NCBI GenBank assembly: GCA_045106855.1
Contig: JBGCFI010000014.1
Span: 41,308 to 105,307, forward strand
DNA from: Granulosicoccus sp045106855
Lineage (GTDB): Bacteria > Pseudomonadota > Gammaproteobacteria > Granulosicoccales > Granulosicoccaceae
DNA length: 64,000 nt
Direction: 5' to 3'
In this document: one piece after another, positions 9,169 through 18,400 of the stretch
Layout: each line of letters starts with the position of its first letter
Position numbering within the stretch: position 1 is the stretch's first letter
Made by a program: the position numbers and the translations under genes
Notes under the pieces: generated by a model
Told to the model about the DNA's origin: nothing
The model's database searches: none
The model's input: the letters and a program-made list of their open reading frames with translations, nothing else

Positions 9169-9241
9169 GAATTTCTCCCTTAAAACACCGGTAACTGTTT
9201 AACTGGAAACAAGTTAATCACGTGAATTAAAAAGATGTAAT

Positions 9242-9256
9242 TAGGGGAAACCCCTA
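9242..9256 (-). promoter_or_regulatory. Palindromic motif TAGGGG-TTT-CCCCTA ahead of the RTX gene
   Basis: Perfect 6-bp inverted arms are separated by three bases. On the minus strand it reads TAGGGGTTTCCCCTAAT toward the RTX start, 73 bp away. It is one of three near-identical copies in this island; a half copy (TATAGGG) abuts it. Confidence 0.65.
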
Positions 9257-9506
9257 TAGGGTTTCTATGTACATCGGTATTTTTTTAACTGGGAATATAA
9301 TTAAGCTTGTAGGCAACTGTTTTTACTTGCAATTAAACTATTACCTCAGCAATTTCAGAATAAGGCCCTGTGAATAAGCTGTTATAAAAAGTAAGATGAT
9401 CGGCGAAATATGTGAATCAATCGATGTTTTTCACAGGCTATTCATATGTCGGAAAAATCAAGCTCATAGCTTAATGTTCACTACGCTGCCCACGTCGTTG
9501 CTTTAC
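9257..9506. other. Intergenic region behind the lipoprotein gene
   Basis: Together with 9169-9241 this forms the ~340 bp between the RTX start and the lipoprotein gene stop. Apart from the palindrome I see only AT-rich DNA and no convincing gene. Confidence 0.5.
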
Positions 9507-10727
9507 CTACCGCACCCAATTCACATAACTTCTATCACCGCGCCAATAGGTTCCGAGCGTCCCGTCGATGTCGCGAAACTGCAAACGAACAGCCGGGGCA
9601 GGCAATGTACCACCAAACTGATTAAAAACCAGACGGTTTTGATCCGCTGGTACGACGACCATATCGCGATTTAACCGTTGATCTGTGCCCGGAGCAATAA
9701 CAACAGCTGCAGAGTCAAGCCCCACCCGGAACACTATGTGCTGCCCATCAGGCGACCATCGAGGCGCATGAAACAAACTACTGAAACCATCACCCATCGG
9801 TTGCCTTTGCGCGTCATCTACATGCACTGCAGGAAAGCGTATACCCAGCGTTGTCAAATCCAGAACCATGACAATAGAAGTGAAGGAATCAAAGTCCAAA
9901 CCTCTCGGACTGTATTCGAAGAGCAACTGGTTTCCATCAGGGTGAAGATCCATATTTGAGATTCGGCCACCATATCGGCTGGGCAGATTCAAGCGACGGG
10001 CAACATTCAGGGTTCCAGGCTCTGTGATGTAAACGGTGGGTCGTATATCTGCCGGCAAGGAGAAAATAGCCCGATCATCAGCGCCCCACTCCACGGCGGC
10101 TGGCGATATTAAGTTCCCGGTTTCTCTTGAAGGGATGTTGTTGTCAGGTATGTATTGGTGAACAATCTGGCCAGTCGATACATCTGCCATTAAAATCGTT
10201 GTCCACTCGCTAGCAAAATCAAATTCACTCACTAGCAAATATTGCCCTGAGCGCGACAACTTGACCGATTCTTTCACTATTCTATCGGGCATTTGAATTA
10301 TCTTGCGCGGCTGATATTGATCATCGAAAACCGTAACGCAAGTTCCCTCCGTACCATTGAAGCACTCATAGACTGTTTCGACGTATCCCACAGTACCGAT
10401 GTCACTTGCTGCAAAGGCGTTTCCACTCAGCACCCGTGAGTTACCGATTCCCTGGTCTACGAAATATTTTCTGGTATCCATAGCCGGCAACTCGCCTCGA
10501 TTACCAGTGGATAAATCAAATTCGACAGGTCGGTGATCCTGTGTAGTTACGAGGCGACCGGTAAGCCCTCCGTTGAACAGACTGGATGGATTGCCTGTTG
10601 AGGGTATCTGGGGTTGAGGAGTGTCAGCTGCGGGAATATCGCCTGCCAAAGGTTGTGTATCGCTCCCTCCGCCACAGGAAATGAGCATAATACTCAATGT
10701 GGTAATTAGCGTGCTTTTGACCGACAT
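9507..10727 (-). CDS. Lipoprotein with predicted beta-propeller (TolB/PD40-like)
   Basis: The 406-aa product begins with a lipoprotein signal peptide (hydrophobic core then L-I-S-C-G-G-G, lipobox Cys near residue 18), followed by a Pro/Asp-rich linker. The body contains repeated beta-propeller elements such as LDLTTLGIRFP, MDLHPDGNQLLFEY and APRWSPDGQHIVFR, the last being the PD40 repeat signature. It is probably anchored in the outer or inner membrane facing the periplasm. Function unknown; it may be an island passenger or an accessory of the secretion system. It has no copy of the shared palindrome. Confidence 0.75.
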   Translation of the reverse strand: MSVKSTLITTLSIMLISCGGGSDTQPLAGDIPAADTPQPQIPSTGNPSSLFNGGLTGRLVTTQDHRPVEFDLSTGNRGELPAMDTRKYFVDQGIGNSRVLSGNAFAASDIGTVGYVETVYECFNGTEGTCVTVFDDQYQPRKIIQMPDRIVKESVKLSRSGQYLLVSEFDFASEWTTILMADVSTGQIVHQYIPDNNIPSRETGNLISPAAVEWGADDRAIFSLPADIRPTVYITEPGTLNVARRLNLPSRYGGRISNMDLHPDGNQLLFEYSPRGLDFDSFTSIVMVLDLTTLGIRFPAVHVDDAQRQPMGDGFSSLFHAPRWSPDGQHIVFRVGLDSAAVVIAPGTDQRLNRDMVVVPADQNRLVFNQFGGTLPAPAVRLQFRDIDGTLGTYWRGDRSYVNWVR

Positions 10728-11122
10728 TATGCGTTGAATCTCAACCGTAACGGAATACAGCTTAGCAAATTCGCGTGTTCAAAGCGGCAATCGGAGCACT
10801 TTCAATTGCCTGTGGCGCACAATGTCAAAACCGGGGATTTCAGAACCCGGGCTATCGCCGCAAAGCCTAGCCAAAACACACAGAATTTCACATACCGTTT
10901 CCGCAGTTAGTATTGAGATGTGGTGATTGTTTCAATTCTGTCATCAATGGCTATCTGCATCCGCTAACGAAAGTACCCGTTGTCGTAAATCGCAGCCGTT
11001 GAACCTGATCCAGGCCTGCCCGGATTTATGCATCCGCAATGCAAAATTCAATGCGGCATTAATCCGCACAGTCTTCATGAGTCGCAATAAGTCTCTTGAA
11101 AGTTGACCAGAGGCCAAATGAG
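10728..11122. other. Gene-free stretch
   Basis: Roughly 400 bp between the lipoprotein gene start and the terminator of the next unit contain no ORF with coding character. It must hold the promoter of the lipoprotein gene, but I could not pick out convincing boxes. Confidence 0.4.
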
Positions 11123-11144
11123 AAAGGCCGCTTTCGCGGCCTTT
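11123..11144 (-). terminator. Rho-independent terminator of the filament-like gene
   Basis: A 9-bp stem (AAAGGCCGC / GCGGCCTTT) with a four-base loop lies 25 bp beyond the stop of the minus-strand gene and is followed by TTTCTC on that strand. Confidence 0.8.
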
Positions 11145-11168
11145 CTTGAAACAAAACAGTAGTTAAAA

Positions 11169-11987
11169 CTATTGCTTTCTGGCAATGGCAGCGAGCGCTT
11201 CGCCGATAGTTTTAATGCCAGTCGCAACCTGATTGGAATACAAGTTGAACATTTGCATGTAAGCAGAAAATTTCGACTGGGCTGTGGTAAATTTTTGTGC
11301 ATCTCCTTCGGCGTCACTACCGGCCAGACCTTCCATCTTCTTTTGCTCAGCCAGCGCCATTTCAAGAAACTTACCTTGAGTTTTTCCCATTGCCTCAGCT
11401 AACGCAATCAGAAAATTCATTGCACCACCGCCGCGTCTTCTCTTTTCGTCTTCATCACCAACCCCCATCAGGGCGTTGAGAGCAGCATCCGCTTCAGCCT
11501 GTGCCGCACTGTCCGACCCTCCAGCAGAACCGGAACCACCGGCAGACCCGGAACCACCGACCGACTCATTTGCCGCTTCCTCAGCGGCCTCAGCCTCAGC
11601 CTCTGGACTGGACGCGGCAGTAGCCTCGTCACCAGCCTCGGTGGCAGCGTCTGACGCTGTTTCGGCAATCTGCGCACCTTCATCACTGTTTTCAACGGCT
11701 TCGACCACATCGGCAGGCACCGCAAGCTCGTTTTCAACGCTATCAACATGGCCATCAATAAATGCATTGGCCATATCTTTAATATTCTGTGGAAGGCAAC
11801 TGCAGTTAATGATTTCTTTTAGTTGTTCTGCGAAAGCCCGTAGCCCAACGATTGTCGCCGCGTTGCCGGTAGTTTCAGCGCCGTAAGACTCAAGAATCTG
11901 GTCCAGGCTATTAGTCAGGTTCTGAAATGACTGAATCGGAGCAGCAGGGTTAAAAGGTATGGGGGTAAACACGATTGGATCAGACAT
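11169..11987 (-). CDS. Probable T3SS filament or translocator-like coiled-coil protein
   Basis: The product is 272 aa from the second of two adjacent ATGs (11987), which is better spaced (6 nt) from GGAG than the first (11990). Residues ~100-185 are a low-complexity Ala/Glu/Ser/Gly segment. The C-terminal ~85 residues are amphipathic helix: ALAEAMGKTQGKFLEMALAEQ, then KFTTAQSKFSAYMQMFNLY and a terminal GIKTIGEALAAIARKQ. A helical hydrophobic C-terminus ending in ...IGEAL..IARKQ resembles my recollection of EspA/SseB-type T3SS filament subunits. No signal peptide is present. It stands alone with its own terminator, and the shared palindrome lies 139 bp upstream. Filament, translocator or substrate are all possible; the T3SS link is inference. 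Confidence 0.6.
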   Translation of the reverse strand: MSDPIVFTPIPFNPAAPIQSFQNLTNSLDQILESYGAETTGNAATIVGLRAFAEQLKEIINCSCLPQNIKDMANAFIDGHVDSVENELAVPADVVEAVENSDEGAQIAETASDAATEAGDEATAASSPEAEAEAAEEAANESVGGSGSAGGSGSAGGSDSAAQAEADAALNALMGVGDEDEKRRRGGGAMNFLIALAEAMGKTQGKFLEMALAEQKKMEGLAGSDAEGDAQKFTTAQSKFSAYMQMFNLYSNQVATGIKTIGEALAAIARKQ

Positions 11988-12126
11988 CATTATCTCCGTT
12001 TGACTGGTAACTCAGAATTTCCAGGGTAGCTGACTCCCGTACCACTTTCATTGTTTGTGAACCAGCTGTTCTTTCGTATTTCGACGATTCCACTGTATTA
12101 GAACAATACTTTTTAGGCCTGTACAT

Positions 12127-12140
12127 TAGGGGAAACCCTA
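12127..12140 (-). promoter_or_regulatory. Palindromic motif TAGGG-TTT-CCCCTA ahead of the filament-like gene
   Basis: On the minus strand it reads TAGGGTTTCCCCTAATGTACA, matching the copy at 9242-9256 except for one G. It is 139 bp from the chosen start, with TATTGTTCTAATAC downstream as a possible -10 region. Confidence 0.6.
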
Positions 12141-12481
12141 GGTTTACCGAATTAATTCGACATTTTTTGATAATTCAGGAATTTCCCTGGGGCGGGACAC
12201 GATTCGTCGGTCACATTCTTCAGCAAAAACGTTTTTAGCGGACAATGACACATCCAACCCAATCTGTCTTTATTAACCCAATGACAGTCGACTTTTTGAT
12301 TCTGGGCTATGCAGCCACCTGAGCCTCATTCTAATCACGCGCAAGCTGCCAGTCATTACCTCGGCGGCCTCTTGCCCTGCTGGTTCGTGATTAATTGCAC
12401 CGGAGCTATAGAAGAAAACTCCATTGCCCACGTGAATAGTCTGAACAGAATTCAGGATCAACTTCTCAACAGATTCACTAC

Positions 12482-12496
12482 TAGGGTTTCCCCCTA
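12482..12496 (+). promoter_or_regulatory. Palindromic motif TAGGG-TTT-CCCCCTA ahead of the 435-aa gene
   Basis: The plus strand reads TAGGGTTTCCCCCTATTGTCA, pointing at the gene that starts 68 bp later. It is the third copy of the motif, in the same orientation relative to its gene as the other two. Confidence 0.6.
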
Positions 12497-12564
12497 TTGT
12501 CATACTCACATCTACAAGCAACACTATTGTCGAATTTAATTTAAAGAACAGGGAGTTCGTTCAG

Positions 12565-13872
12565 ATGGCAGTCATCAACTCCGTTCCCATAAGAACCACT
12601 ACCCTGGGGGCTATCAAGAGAGCAGGATCCTCTGGTAACAGCGCAGAAGAGGATAACAATCGCGACAAATCCCAGTCGCCCACTGTCATTTCAATGGGTA
12701 CGCAAACCGTCAACACACAAACAACAGTGACAACTGTGGTACTGACTAATGGCAACTCCAACTTACCTAATCTGAGCCTTGAGGATGTGCTGGAGCGCAG
12801 TGGCGTGGAACAGTCATCTCAGATTTCAATCGAAACGATTGACGTCGACACGTTATCCGGGATGAACTACTCCAGTGCAGAACTGATTGACAATGATGCC
12901 AATACCCTGAGAACGGTGGTCGACTCCATCGAGACTGCAGATGCCGTAGTCGTTGAGGTAGAAACAACGAACAATGTGCAAACCGTCAAGGTACGAGCCA
13001 CTGACATCGAAGCTGCCTACACGCACGCATCTGCACAAGCTGCTGGAACTCCAATCAACGGCTTCGCCAATTTCCTTTTACTACGAAACGGCTGGGCTTA
13101 CACAGCATTGGAATCCTCCCCTCTGGACCTACCTGTAGAGCCCCCCAATCAGCAGGCAGGTGATGATTGGGCACCGTGGCGCATACTTGAAGACGGCGCA
13201 CATGAGATTCAGGATATCGCCAGTGGCGCCTGGAATCGACTGGTAGGACAATTAGTCGACACCTCACCCAAACCGTTATCCGAATTGGCTGGTGTATTCA
13301 AACACTCTTCAACAGACGAACATCTATTGTCAACGGTCACCTCGTCGGATACGCTGGAACTTTCTTCCGATGGTATATTCACCAGTACCCGCAGCATACT
13401 TGCAAGTAATGGATTGCTATCAACGGAGGCCGGGTTTGTCAGCCATACGGTGCACTCAGCCAAAGGCAGCAGCACCACTGTCTCCAACGATCAAACAATC
13501 AGCAACGCGAGTGCAACCACTGATGAGGTCAGAAATTCGTTAAACGACGTCGCTGACGACATGTTCGGCTCTTATCGCCTGCTCGAAGATGGCATGACAC
13601 TGGAGCTAAGCTATGCCGATGGTAGCTCGGAGCGCCGGTTGTTCCTTAACACAGTCAGCGGCACCATCACTATAGATGGCAAAGCCTATTATCGCGCTGC
13701 TGACGCATCGCCGTACCTGCTGGATAATCTGCTTGCACTACTGATGACCGATGGGGAAACTGATAAACGCGGTGAATGGCTCAAGAGCCTGGCTGATGCC
13801 ATGAGACAAAGTGCTGACAGTCAATTCAGTAGTAAAACACTAAGCGCACATAGTGAAAGCAATAGCGAATAG
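12565..13872 (+). CDS. T3SS-island protein of unknown function with C-terminal beta domain
   Basis: The 435-aa product has no signal peptide and a Ser/Thr/Asn-rich N-terminus (residues 1-75), as often seen in T3SS substrates. AGGGAG lies 9 nt before the ATG. I do not recognise residues ~75-250. Residues ~260-390 run from LELSSDGIFTSTRSI to FGSYRLLEDGMTLELSYADG and ITIDGKAYYRA. The same series (LSLTNDGQFEKGRFAVYGS, YGTYYISGNKIELLHADG, LDDKKYFAQ) is found in the frame 13978-14709 on the opposite strand, so the two share a domain. The promoter palindrome groups this gene with the RTX and filament-like genes. Candidate substrate or structural accessory; no function assigned. Confidence 0.75.
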   Translation: MAVINSVPIRTTTLGAIKRAGSSGNSAEEDNNRDKSQSPTVISMGTQTVNTQTTVTTVVLTNGNSNLPNLSLEDVLERSGVEQSSQISIETIDVDTLSGMNYSSAELIDNDANTLRTVVDSIETADAVVVEVETTNNVQTVKVRATDIEAAYTHASAQAAGTPINGFANFLLLRNGWAYTALESSPLDLPVEPPNQQAGDDWAPWRILEDGAHEIQDIASGAWNRLVGQLVDTSPKPLSELAGVFKHSSTDEHLLSTVTSSDTLELSSDGIFTSTRSILASNGLLSTEAGFVSHTVHSAKGSSTTVSNDQTISNASATTDEVRNSLNDVADDMFGSYRLLEDGMTLELSYADGSSERRLFLNTVSGTITIDGKAYYRAADASPYLLDNLLALLMTDGETDKRGEWLKSLADAMRQSADSQFSSKTLSAHSESNSE

Positions 13873-13977
13873 CCAGCCTGGAGCAACTACCAGTCTGTTG
13901 CCCTCCACTGAGAGCCCTCTTTGGCACCCTGTGGAAATAACCTGACTACCGGCAAAGAACATACTGGTTACCGTAAA

Positions 13978-14709
13978 TCAGTCAACATCCTCAAAAAACT
14001 TCAACAGCTTCTTGTCATCGCCGGAAGTAGCAAAACTCTCAACCTGAATAATTGAACCCGTCACCGAGTATCCACCATAGCGAAAGTAAACATCGCGAGG
14101 CGGAATAGAATTATTGACGAAGGTTACCACCGATTTTGCCAGCTTGTAGTTGCTGGCACGCAAAGTAGAGACAGGGCCAGTTGTCGCCATGATACCTTTC
14201 TTTTTTCCACGCTCCAGATAACTGTTGAGCCACTTGACACCATCAGACACAGAGGCGGGGGTTTTCCAGACGGTGGCCGTGTATGCGCCATCAAGGCTGC
14301 GATACTTGATGTGCCCCTCCATCCTCAGTTTCTGCCAACCTACCGGGGTTTGCGCAAAGTATTTTTTGTCATCCAGTGACAACAATCTATAACCGTCTGT
14401 CTCGAAAGTATGCGTGTCTTTGCGCCCGTCTGCATGGAGCAATTCGATCTTGTTCCCGCTGATGTAATATGTGCCGTACTTGGCAGGACCCAGGCCTTTT
14501 CTCTCTTTAAGATAAACCGAATTTGCACCGGTACCACCTGGGCTGGTACTGCCGTGAACAGCCCCGACCGAACCGGTTTTATCCGAACTGATTATGGTCC
14601 CTGAACTATCAAATGCCGATCCGTAAACTGCGAATCGCCCCTTCTCAAATTGGCCATCATTCGTCAGGCTAAGACGCGTCTGACTGGTTTGTGTGAGATC
14701 GTCAGATGT
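13978..14709 (-). pseudogene. Downstream half of an interrupted DUF3060-like gene
   Basis: This frame of 243 codons begins directly after the TGA at 14710-14712 that ends the DUF3060-like ORF, in the same reading frame, and has no ATG, GTG or TTG until the TTG at 14442, which cuts into the domain. The translated segment (LSLTNDGQFEKGRFAVYGS ... YGTYYISGNKIELLHADG ... LDDKKYFAQTP) is a coherent domain shared with the 435-aa protein, followed by a C-terminal domain with YRSLDGAYTATVWKTP. The most economical reading is one ancestral gene spanning 13978-15315 with a single premature stop. A separate gene with an unusual start, TGA readthrough or a sequencing error remain possible. Confidence 0.6.
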
Positions 14710-15315
14710 TCAGAAATGTGTCGCCTGAATGTGCATTCTGTATCCGGCGGGCAAACGCCCGAGTGATTGGCCGTTGATAGGTACATGTGGACCCGGCATA
14801 GCAATCAATAAGGGGGCGACGTTACCAGCGGATGCATATTGAACAACAGATGAGTTCGATGGTTGCAGCGCTGAGGACTGATTCGTTGCTTCAGCAGCAG
14901 TCGTTGACCGAGAACCAGACAATGGTTGAACATTTTCTTCGGTATCCACTGAGCCGTCTAAAGCGATCAGACGATTTCCCTCACCGCCAAACCAAACCTC
15001 AGCGTCCGGCCCCGCCCGGTAATTAACGGTGTTGCCGTCACCACCCGCCTTCACGCTCACCACACTATCGGCAGTCACCGTATTGGCACTGCCCATGAGG
15101 CTCAGCTCACCAATTTCCGATGCCATTATCGTATTGCCACTTCCAGCAATAGCCACGACAGGACAATTTCCGGTGATCTGGACGTGAATTGCGTCATCCG
15201 CCACCCACACTTTTCCATCGCTGCAGGATTCTTGTCTCACATCCTGCGAGTAGGCTGCCGGCAAAATAAACATTGATAACACAATAACGGGGAAAACCAG
15301 CGTAGGTACTGCCAT
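14710..15315 (-). CDS. DUF3060-like exported protein, N-terminal part of interrupted gene
   Basis: The 201-aa product has a Sec signal peptide (VFPVIVLSMFILPAAYSQ) and then short beta-strand repeats such as VAIAGSGNTIMAS, LSLMGSANTVTADSVV and VKAGGDGNTVNY. This is the style of DUF3060 proteins, predicted right-handed beta-helices in the cell envelope. After residue ~125 there is a low-complexity linker and GYRMHIQATHF before a TGA. The same frame continues open for another 243 codons, so the protein was probably once ~445 aa. It lies beside the T3SS island but lacks the shared palindrome. Confidence 0.65.
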   Translation of the reverse strand: MAVPTLVFPVIVLSMFILPAAYSQDVRQESCSDGKVWVADDAIHVQITGNCPVVAIAGSGNTIMASEIGELSLMGSANTVTADSVVSVKAGGDGNTVNYRAGPDAEVWFGGEGNRLIALDGSVDTEENVQPLSGSRSTTAAEATNQSSALQPSNSSVVQYASAGNVAPLLIAMPGPHVPINGQSLGRLPAGYRMHIQATHF

Positions 15316-15406
15316 GAAATAATGTCCTTATTTATCAATCAGGATTGAACCAACCAATCAACTATGCCGAAAATTCCTGAACTGATTCTGAATCAACTCC
15401 AGTCAT

Positions 15407-18400
15407 TTATGAAGAGGGCAAAGGGACAATGGGAATGGACTTATAAGTATTTACCCACGGAGTGACAGGCATTGCTGATTTTTCAGTATCTGCACCAGAG
15501 TGACTCGCGACATGCGCCGCCTGCAAGTCATGATTTCTTGCTTTTGCGCGATGCACTACCTGCTTAATACCGGGTATTGCCAACAACGTAGGCTTGACGA
15601 TCTGCTCCATGGATAACAGCGAATAGGGACAATTAGCGCAGCTACCGACAAAACGCACTTGCAATTCACCTGTTTCCTCGTCCAGGCCAAGAATATCGAG
15701 TCGCCCTCCATCGTTAACAAGAACCGGCTCGATAATGGTCGTGTAAACCCGGTTGACACGTTCGGCCAAAGTACCCGCATAGAGTTGATCGTGATCAAAC
15801 ACATCGATCACATCGTTAGCAGCGCATTTATTGATGAGGATTTTTTCCAGTGTTTCAGCATCACGAACTGCATCCAGCACGCCCAGCGCAGCTAACGATG
15901 TGGCCAGCGCATGAGAGACTCTACGCTCAAGCAGAAAGCGGTGAAATTCACGGCGGTTAGCCGGAGCGAAAGATAGCTTGGAATGATATTCCTGCCAATT
16001 AAAAGCCACAGGGCCCGACAATGCAAAATTGCTATCGCCAGTACGGACGTACTCAACGATCAATTCACCTAATCGATCAAAGAAGCGGCGGTGTTCATAG
16101 CTACTTGCTGTACGCTTCCGGTTAATGACCTGACCGCGCAACTGACCCAGCTCTTTATCTTTAGGCAGAACTCCAGTGATAACATCAACACGGACAGCCC
16201 TGTTATTTTTACGATCGACAATGATCATCGCACCGTTTCCGATCGCACGGGAATGTACAAGTAACGCAGAGTTCAGTGCTGCAGGAGAAATGCCCAGAAA
16301 GTGCGCAGGAACATCGCCTGCGCATGGAATAGCGACTCCACTGACAAATGCCAGATCATCACGACACACCTGTGCGCCAGCTCCATACAGCATGTCCAGT
16401 CCGCGTTTTATGGCGATGTACAATTGTATAGCGACAATCTCTTCCTTGAATTCGAGAACCGCACTCTTATGTGCGGATAATAAATCAAGCGTCGCTACTC
16501 CACCCAGCTCATCACGAACACACACGCCACCAACGATATCTGACAGTACCGGGTGCAGCACGTTCTGATAATCCAGACGGCGAGCTAACGGAAGCAAGAC
16601 ATACAGAAACCGCTCTCTTGCCTTACCACTCAAGGCATGTAATCCAGGAGCCGCCTGTTCGCGGTATTGTGGCCGTGTCGTGTATTGCTGGAAAAACACC
16701 GCTAACGCTCCGACAGCCTCGCTCAACTGTTCCCAATATGCATCGGTTGGATTACGCAGTTGCACGGAAGGTAGCCAGGATGGTTCAGTCATACAGTTCC
16801 GCTGGCTAGCCAGCCAATCGTCATCGTCCGGGTACCGTGCTCGCCAATCCGCGTAAATAATTTCAACGCAAGCGTTTAATCCGTCCTCAACAGGTGCATC
16901 CCAAAGCAAGGTTTCCAAGGGTCGCAAACCACGCAATTCAACCGGTGTACGCTTGATTAGACTTTGCTCTGTAAACTGATCAGCATCAACATAATCAGTC
17001 AACCGATTGACCTCACCGGGAACAAAGTCAATAAATGCCGTACCGCAGGCAATACGATCATTGCAGGCAATTTCGGCTACGATCACACCGTGCCCACTGA
17101 GGAGGCGCACCGGTGCTTTTTCCACCAGACTTAATTGCCTGGCAACATCCGGGTGAACCTCCACATGATGAACATCATCGTCAAGACCATAAATAGGTAG
17201 TGTCTTGATGCCAGAGTTGTAACGGCTACGTCCTTTCAAGGCACGCCTTCCCGGTCTCCCTCGCCCACTGATCAGTGAGAGTGTGCCCGGTGGCAAGGGA
17301 GCTTCAAGCTTGTCCATGAATTGATCCGGTGGACGAACCAGTCTGGCTAGCGCTTTTTGATGACCAAGAAGTCCGGGAAATACAGCGTCGTCTGAGTGGC
17401 TCGAGTGATAACGCTTGTTTCCACCCCACTGCACGCCAAGCCCGGCTTGTTGGCGTAGCATCTCATGACTTATGGGAGCCCCCGATTCATCCTCAAGCTT
17501 TGAATAGAGGTTCAAGCGGCGATTAACCTCAACGATGTGGTCGAAAATGCGCTCTGGGATCGCATTGCCTTCATCATCAAGATAACGTGAGAACGTGCGG
17601 TGTACAACGTCTGCATCCAGCTCGTTTAACGCGGCCGTATCAGGATCTTGCAGGCGCTCAGCAATTTTGAGAGCCAACCTGGCCAGTATCTGGCTGTCGG
17701 ACCAGGCCTGTTCCGGTGGTTCGGTGATCTGTTGCTGCAATTGCAATGTTCGATCGCCACGCTGAATCACACCGGTACGTTCGGTATAGGTATAAGAGGG
17801 TAACAACACATCGGCGTGTTCAAGTACACCGTCACCAAGAAAACTATCGATAACAATATTAAAGGATCGCCCCATACGCCTGGACCAGTGACCCAGCCGT
17901 GGCATGTTTTTAGTCATCTGAGTGCCGATGAAAAGAAAGCAATACAATCGATCATCATCAGCCATACGCGCTACGGATGTGCCACCGGACGAAGGAATGT
18001 TTTTTTCCGGGATATCCAGGGCAGACGCCAGCGCAGCTCGATGAGCCGCGTTTCCCGGATCAAGGTTAAACAACAGCTTACGTGCGTTAAACCCCATCAT
18101 GAGCTCACTGGTAGCATTGGATTGCCCGGCAATCCGTAGCGAACCAGCCCCTGTTCGACCAACATTTCCGGTTAATAACAAGAGGTTAAGATTGGTTGAA
18201 AATCCATAGCTGCCGGTGGACTGGTTCACACCCATACTCGATACAAACGCAACCTTGGGCCGATATCCATCTAATGGTCGGGCTAGCAACTTGGCATAAC
18301 GCCGCATCATGATAACCAGATCGGCGGGGTTCTGATCAGGCAGCGCGATGCGCCGTGCCGCCTCGTTTGATTCACAGCGTAATGAGAAGCACAATTCACG

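Larger units (their letters stand above)
11988..12564. other. Divergent regulatory region of two T3SS-island genes
   Basis: These ~575 bp separate the divergent filament-like and 435-aa genes. Two copies of the TAGGG/CCCTA palindrome lie in it, each oriented toward its own gene and about 340 bp apart. I see no ORF with coding character. Confidence 0.6.
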
